The notes under the pieces were generated by a model. It ran no database searches. It was not told the DNA's origin and saw nothing but the letters and a program-made list of their open reading frames with translations. A DNA stretch of 30,063 nucleotides from Butyriboletus loyo (taxonomy: Eukaryota > Basidiomycota > Agaricomycetes > Boletales > Boletaceae), in assembly GCA_038093515.1 (NCBI GenBank), contig JBBPSI010000276.1:1-30063 (forward strand), written 5' to 3'. Of this stretch, positions 28,709-30,063 are shown piece after piece; within the stretch, counting starts at the first letter, position 1; each line of letters opens with the position of its first letter. A program made the position numbers and the translations under genes.

Positions 28709-30063
28709 TCATGCTTGTCTCCCTGAAAGCGTCTGCGGCTTCTTCCAGTACTCGAGGTTCTTGTGATTGGTCCAGATCTCAAACCCTTTTCTGCCGATTA
28801 AATAGTGTCGCCATTCTTCCAAGGCGTGTATTACTGCCAGCAGTTCTTTATCGTAAATCGGATAATTCCGTTCCGCAGCATCGAAAGAGTGGGAGAGAAA
28901 TGCACAGGGTCGCCAAAGGTCATCCATTCCTTTTACAGAAAGGACGGCACCTACTGCTATATCCGAAGCGTCCGTTTCTACTCGCATCTCCTTGTTTCGA
29001 TCTGGGTAGGCTAATAGAGGCGCGGTGTGAAACTTCCTTTTCAGCGTGTCAAACGCTGTTTGTTCGTCGTTACCCCACTTGAAAGGAGTATCTTTTTTCG
29101 TTAAGTTATTGAGGGGTCGGGCAATCTCTGAAAAGCCCTCAATGAATCTTCGATAATAGTTACATAGTCCCAGGAACACTTGAACTTGCTTCAGACGCGA
29201 GGGCGTTGGCCAGTCTCGGATGGCATCTGTCTTCTTCGACTGCATTTCAACACCGTTCCTGGAAACTGTCATTCCTAAAAAGTCCACTTTGTCCGCAGAG
29301 AATACACATTTTTCTGGTTTTACATATAGATCATTTTCTCGAAGACGTTGGAGTACTTCTTTTACTTTTTCCTCATGTTCTGCCCTCATTTTCCCTTTTG
29401 TGAATATCATAACGTCGTTGATATAAATAATGACGCAAGCATACATGTCATTGAAAATATCGTTCATCATATTTTGGAAGGTAGGCGGGGAGTTGGTAAG
29501 CCCAAAGTACATAACGGTGGGTTCGTAAGCTCCGATTGGCGTTACAAATGCGGCTTTCCACTCATCTCCTTCCTTAATACGGATGTTATTAAATCCCCAT
29601 CGGAGATCCAATGCAGTAAAGATATCGGCGCCTTTAAGCCTATCGATCAACTGCGGGATAAGGGGTAACGGGTAACCGTTTTTAATGGTTCCATCATTTA
29701 AATATCGATAGTCCATGACCAATCGCTTTTCTCCTGTTTTCTTGGGAATAAAGAACACAGGGGCCGTCTGTGGTGACTTTGACAGTCTTATGTAACCCTT
29801 TTTTAATTCTTTTTCCACAAAACTCCGGATTTGGTCTTGTTCTTCATCAGACATGGGGATAACACGACCCTTTTTTGGTACAAAATCGGGTTTGAGATCT
29901 ATTGCGTGATCCCATGGCTTCCGCTCGGGCATTCTCACTGCCTCGTCCTCGGAGAAAACGTCTAAGTAGTCGTGAAACGCCGCAGGTACTTTTTCAGCAA
30001 CTCCGGGCTCTATAGTACAACAAGAAGTAAGGTTTGATGAAGAAATAGAATCTGCGATAACTT
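28709..30063 (-). pseudogene. Chromovirus E pol: reverse transcriptase and RNase H, active-site mutated
   Basis: The minus frame enters from beyond the right edge and is open to TGA at 28709-28711. Counting from the ATG at 29938, RT shows FTALDLRWGF (D111) and FGLTNSPPTFQ, but the catalytic YxDD is Y-I-N-D at residues 172-175 (Asn codon 29417-29419). RNase H keeps D323 (ETDAS) and E365 (YDKEL), but the TDHKN motif is TNHKN (Asn391, codon 28766-28768). Both changes are GAY-to-AAY after a C. The protein should not polymerise or degrade RNA. The TGA aligns with a codon where CGA is expected (GRQA then WHALLQEF). Confidence 0.92.

Noticed and set aside
29417..29419. Y-I-N-D as a natural RT active-site variant
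   Set aside because: The first Asp of YxDD is essential for metal binding, and RNase H of the same copy shows a parallel Asp-to-Asn change plus three stop codons, so decay is simpler.
1..30063. A circular molecule joined through the similar ends
   Set aside because: The end regions are about 85% identical by eye rather than identical, and both are parts of separate chromovirus copies.

Overview
This window looks like a stretch of fungal, most likely basidiomycete (Agaricomycete), heterochromatin. Almost every recognisable base belongs to a nested transposable element. The grounds are two Ty1/Copia families, a Ty3/Gypsy chromovirus family with a chromodomain, a LINE with a C-terminal zinc knuckle, a Rep/helicase Helitron with 49-55 nt introns, and a Tc1-like transposon with about 160-bp terminal inverted repeats. 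I see no intact host gene, tRNA, rRNA or CRISPR array.

Layout. 1-3634: 5' part of chromovirus copy A on the minus strand (protease and start of RT, gag, leader, 5' LTR), running off the left edge. 3635-6496: Copia-1 on the minus strand (gag, protease, integrase), interrupted by A in its integrase-RT linker and by a 234-bp solo LTR inside gag. 6173-8104: a plus-strand zinc-knuckle ORF ending at a polypurine tract and a 426-bp LTR, whose N-terminal third is only the antisense of Copia-1 gag. 8105-8970: leader and LTR of chromovirus copy B. 8971-12846: Copia-2 on the minus strand, heavily decayed and split by an 816-bp solo LTR. 13240-14061: LINE C-terminus split by solo chromovirus LTR C. 14062-15240: unrecognised. 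15241-15733 and 25154-25604: two LTRs of another family. 16816-22120: Helitron pseudogene on the plus strand, split by solo chromovirus LTR D. 22127-23618: Tc1-like transposon. 23621-24430: minus-strand fragment resembling the N-terminal part of basidiomycete TET/JBP-type (2OG-Fe oxygenase) proteins. 24640-25153: minisatellite. 25605-26567: plus-strand chromovirus integrase fragment. 26568-30063: chromovirus copy E on the minus strand (3' LTR, polypurine tract, chromodomain, integrase, RNase H, RT), running off the right edge.

Three themes tie the window together. First, all five chromovirus LTRs lie against coding sequence of other transposons, as expected if the chromodomain steers integration into heterochromatin. 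Second, decay is strongly biased to C-to-T/G-to-A: most stop codons fit CGA-to-TGA or CAG/CAA-to-TAG/TAA, and at least five catalytic aspartates have become asparagine. Third, CpG density differs sharply between blocks and appears to separate young insertions from old ones. Positions 1-293 and 29771-30063 are homologous (about 85% by eye) and in the same orientation, so the window may be a contig that broke in two copies of one repeat.
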